Shown here: positions 63,615 to 64,000 of the stretch, one piece after another
How the letters are laid out: the number at the start of each line of letters is the position of its first letter
Position numbering within the stretch: position 1 is the first letter of the stretch
NCBI RefSeq assembly: GCF_014805625.2
Contig: NW_023998417.1
Location: 5,729,722-5,793,721, forward strand
Direction of reading: 5' to 3'
DNA from: Glossina fuscipes
Taxonomy: Eukaryota; Arthropoda; Insecta; Diptera; Glossinidae
Length of the DNA stretch: 64,000 nucleotides
Program-made: the position numbers and the translations under genes
The notes under the pieces: model-generated
Told to the model about the DNA's origin: nothing
The model's database searches: none
The model's input: the letters and a program-made list of their open reading frames with translations, nothing else

Positions 63615-63665
63615 GGTGTGTGTGTGTGTGTGTGTGTGTCTGTGTGTGTGTGCGTGTGTGTGCGT
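63615..63665. repeat. (GT)n microsatellite
   Basis: GT tract of about 50 bp, interrupted by CT and GC dinucleotides. Short Cys-Val-rich open frames over it are artefacts. Confidence 0.95.
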
Positions 63666-64000
63666 GAAATTTCTTTCTTCTCTCCCCTTTATTGGTTTGG
63701 CAGATATCTTATTATTATTTTTTATTTTTTTTATTTTTTATTATTGGTTTCATTACAAGTCATTTGTGGTTTTAAGAGATGTAATAATTGAAATTAAAAA
63801 GAAATAAAAACAATTTATTCATTTGTAGATCGCATCTTGAATATCATAAACCTATACTTGGCTTAGATAGGTAGCAATGATAAATAATTGCAGGTGAATT
63901 TCCGCTTGATATTTATCTATCAGTTACTTTTGAAATTGCTTCGTTATTTCAGCCGTTATGGGTGCATATTTACTACTTGACTTCTCGCACCCACAGTACA

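Larger units (their letters stand above)
59339..64000. other. Downstream intergenic sequence, no gene seen
   Basis: Nothing with coding character. GACGGACTGAATGACCGAC at about 59725 and GACTGACTGACCGATTGACC at about 61800 are small islands of the GACGGAC-type repeat core. Also present are a 33-bp tandem duplication, CA and GT microsatellites, and A/T runs. The promoter of the lipase gene should lie near 59340-59400 on the minus strand but is not identifiable. Confidence 0.55.

Noticed and set aside
1..64000. CRISPR array, bacterial operon or prophage-like system
   Set aside because: The window is spliced insect nuclear DNA; no array of regular spaced repeats and no prokaryotic gene organisation is present.

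Overview
The window is nuclear DNA of a higher fly (Diptera, Schizophora). It is very AT-rich, has short GT/AG introns (about 50-100 bp) inside housekeeping genes, long gene-poor stretches full of poly(A)/poly(T) and (TA)n tracts, and dispersed non-coding repeats of a style common in flies. Six spliced protein genes are firm. The predicted adiponectin receptor, Snx3 and Not10 proteins look very close to Drosophila proteins as I remember them. The combination (elongases, AdipoR, Snx3, Not10) suggests Muller element E, but I recall this only from memory. An AT-rich calyptrate such as a tsetse fly or a muscoid would fit; I cannot name the species.

Layout: 1-3.3 kb, a divergent ELOVL fatty-acid elongase (minus strand, 4 exons). 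3.3-24 kb, a gene desert with repeats, a 0.75 kb degenerate pyrimidine tract, a foldback of equal T and A runs, and one 60-codon ORF of uncertain status. 24-28.1 kb, the adiponectin receptor gene (plus, 6 coding exons, probable upstream 5' UTR exon). 28.1-47 kb, a second desert with SINE-like and other dispersed repeats. 47.2-48.4 kb, a canonical ELOVL elongase (plus, 5 exons). 51.0-52.7 kb, sorting nexin Snx3 (plus, 3 exons). 53.5-56.8 kb, CCR4-NOT subunit Not10 (plus, 8 exons), with a small coiled-coil protein gene nested on the opposite strand of its second intron. 58.0-59.3 kb, an acid-lipase-family gene (minus, 3 exons), convergent with Not10. 59.3-64 kb, no gene seen.

The genes do not form an operon-like unit. 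Lipid metabolism recurs (two elongases, a lipase, AdipoR), but this is probably coincidental clustering plus old elongase duplication. Among the less expected items are a tRNA-derived SINE family with target-site duplications, the nested unrecognised coiled-coil gene with a 57-bp intron that is open in frame, and an elongase that has lost the usual Cys-Gln-Pro loop. I saw no convincing new biological system, no CRISPR array, no rRNA and no intact tRNA gene.
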